A DNA stretch of 64,000 nucleotides. It comes from Acinetobacter suaedae (GTDB lineage Bacteria > Pseudomonadota > Gammaproteobacteria > Pseudomonadales > Moraxellaceae). The DNA lies in the NCBI RefSeq assembly GCF_008630915.1, contig NZ_CP043909.1, positions 992,001 to 1,056,000 on the forward strand, given 5' to 3'. The notes beneath the pieces are model-generated. The model was given only the letters and a program-made list of their open reading frames with translations, did no database searches and was not told the origin of the DNA. Position 1 is the first letter of the stretch. Each line of letters opens with the position of its first letter. This document shows positions 63,169-64,000 of the stretch, piece by piece. The position numbers and the translations under genes were made by a program.

Positions 63169-63585
63169 TTATTTCTTAGGAGCTTGCTGTTGAGCAGCTT
63201 TCATCGCTTCTTCAGTTAACTTTTCTAATTTGTTAACCAGTGGAGCACCTAAACAAGCTTGTAGATCTTTATTTTGTTGCTGTACAAAAGCTAAAGAACT
63301 TGGGCTTTTCTTGGCGTTAATTGCGCTTTGGATTTCCCATTTTTGAGCTTCAGTTACTTTACCTTGAGCATCAATTTGGCAACCGCAGAATTTGCTTACT
63401 TCTGCTGCTGTTAATTTACCGCCTTTAGCCGTTTGGTCCTTACATACGTTGACCAACGCTGCTTTTACATTGGTACTTTTATATGCAGCTTCGAGTGGAT
63501 TGGTGTTTGCCTGAGTTGCCGTTGCAACTAAAGCAGTCGCCGCCATCATTGTAGAAAGAATAAGATTTGATTTTAAAAACTTCAT
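63169..63585 (-). CDS. Small exported four-cysteine protein
   Basis: I do not recognise this protein. The 138-residue precursor has a signal peptide (about 1-26, ending TQA) and a mature part with Cys48, Cys67, Cys69 and Cys111, including FCGCQ. Four Cys suggest two disulfides in the periplasm. The end is Lys/Gln/Ala-rich. ATG 63585 starts the signal peptide, with AGG upstream; a longer in-frame reading to 63702 has no signal-like start and overlaps queC. It lies 32 bases after queC. Confidence 0.7.
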   Translation of the reverse strand: MKFLKSNLILSTMMAATALVATATQANTNPLEAAYKSTNVKAALVNVCKDQTAKGGKLTAAEVSKFCGCQIDAQGKVTEAQKWEIQSAINAKKSPSSLAFVQQQNKDLQACLGAPLVNKLEKLTEEAMKAAQQQAPKK

Positions 63586-63617
63586 ATATATGTACCTAAT
63601 TATTACCCTAATATCGT

Positions 63618-64000
63618 CTAGTTGGTATAACGCGTAGGATCCGCAATACCTGCTTCGATAAAACCTTGTTGACGTAAACGGCAACTGTCGCATTTGCCAC
63701 ATGCACGTCCTTGAGCATCTGCTTGGTAGCAGGATACCGTTTGACTATAGTCTACGCCATGTTCGATACCTAAGCGTATAATATTCGCTTTGGATAAATG
63801 TAACAAAGGTGTTTCAATTTTAAGAGGTTTTCCTTCAACGCCAGCTTTTGTTGCAAGACGAGCCAAATTGGCAAAAGCGTCAATAAATTCTGGACGGCAG
63901 TCAGGATATCCTGAATAATCAACAGCATTGACCCCAATCACGATGGCTTCAGCATCAAAAACTTCGGCTGCAGCGAGGGCATAAGACAAGAAAATTGTGT
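63618..64000 (-). CDS. queC: 7-cyano-7-deazaguanine synthase, C-terminal part
   Basis: QueC converts 7-carboxy-7-deazaguanine to preQ0, on the way to queuosine in tRNA. The window holds the last 127 or so codons; the 5' part with the ATP-binding motif lies beyond the edge. Visible are [45 protein letters not shown], and the zinc site [17 protein letters not shown], the four Cys typical of QueC. The reading frame is open to the window end. Confidence 0.95.
   Translation of the reverse strand, partial: TIFLSYALAAAEVFDAEAIVIGVNAVDYSGYPDCRPEFIDAFANLARLATKAGVEGKPLKIETPLLHLSKANIIRLGIEHGVDYSQTVSCYQADAQGRACGKCDSCRLRQQGFIEAGIADPTRYTN

Noticed and set aside
63586..63702. N-terminal extension of the small cysteine protein
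   Set aside because: The extension overlaps queC and hides the signal peptide; ATG 63585 gives a proper exported start.

Overview
The window is a contiguous piece of a gammaproteobacterial chromosome, most likely Acinetobacter; I cannot fix the species. Reasons: AT-rich sequence with A/T-ending codons; tandem CSLREA proteins with GlyGly-CTERM tails (rhombotarget type); a one-permease LolF-type lipoprotein releasing system; a FruB that fuses EIIA, HPr and enzyme I; and Pseudomonadales-like GyrA, NadM and ComEC. I see no rRNA, tRNA, CRISPR array, phage or insertion sequence. Most of it is ordinary core chromosome with short accessory inserts.

Layout. 1-3.2 kb: end of etfA, an AraC-type regulator, a secreted metallo-beta-lactamase-fold protein with AraC-style repeats in front of it, and an unknown membrane protein. 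3.5-6.2 kb: gyrA. 6.2-11.2 kb (minus): a TolC/HlyD/two-permease exporter operon with no ATPase gene. 11.5-15.4 kb: serC, two uncharacterised genes, yaiI and an EamA transporter. 15.4-21.4 kb: a PilZ-like protein, lolF/lolD, comEC and a lipid A-type acyltransferase. 21.5-27.3 kb: sppA, a hydrolase, purM-purN, an AI-2E permease and hda. 27.4-31.8 kb: the two rhombotarget-like surface proteins. 31.8-33.2 kb (minus): a sigma factor, a membrane-anchored probable anti-sigma protein and a DUF3106-like protein. 33.3-35.5 kb: an RNA methyltransferase, fbp and a small protein. 35.5-40.4 kb (minus): ybgC-tolQ-tolR-tolA-tolB-pal. 40.6-45.2 kb: a periplasmic M20 hydrolase, then dgt-ruvA-ruvB. 45.6-49.4 kb: purL. 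49.5-50.5 kb: three small AT-rich orphan genes. 50.6-57.4 kb: a NIF3/YqfO-like protein, a nitroreductase and the fructose PTS operon fruB-fruK-fruA. 57.7-64 kb: an enoyl-CoA hydratase, nadM, a LysR/tautomerase/NTF2 unit, a VOC protein, a CAP lipoprotein, bcp, a Dph6-like ATPase, a small secreted cysteine protein and the 3' part of queC.

How genes work together. Tol-Pal, the Lol genes, the acyltransferase and the exporter serve the envelope. purM, purN and purL are three purine steps in two places. FruB passes phosphate to FruA, which imports fructose as fructose-1-phosphate for FruK; Fbp serves gluconeogenesis. ComEC points to natural DNA uptake, and RuvAB to recombination.

Most notable: a probable frameshift in a seven-C run near the end of fruK, with the lost tail still readable in another frame; two 11-bp direct repeats exactly 21 bp apart between the AraC gene and the MBL gene; the exporter without an ATPase; the tandem GlyGly-CTERM proteins; about 25 eight-residue repeats in TolA; and the orphan insert after purL. 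I found nothing that I could defend as a wholly new system.
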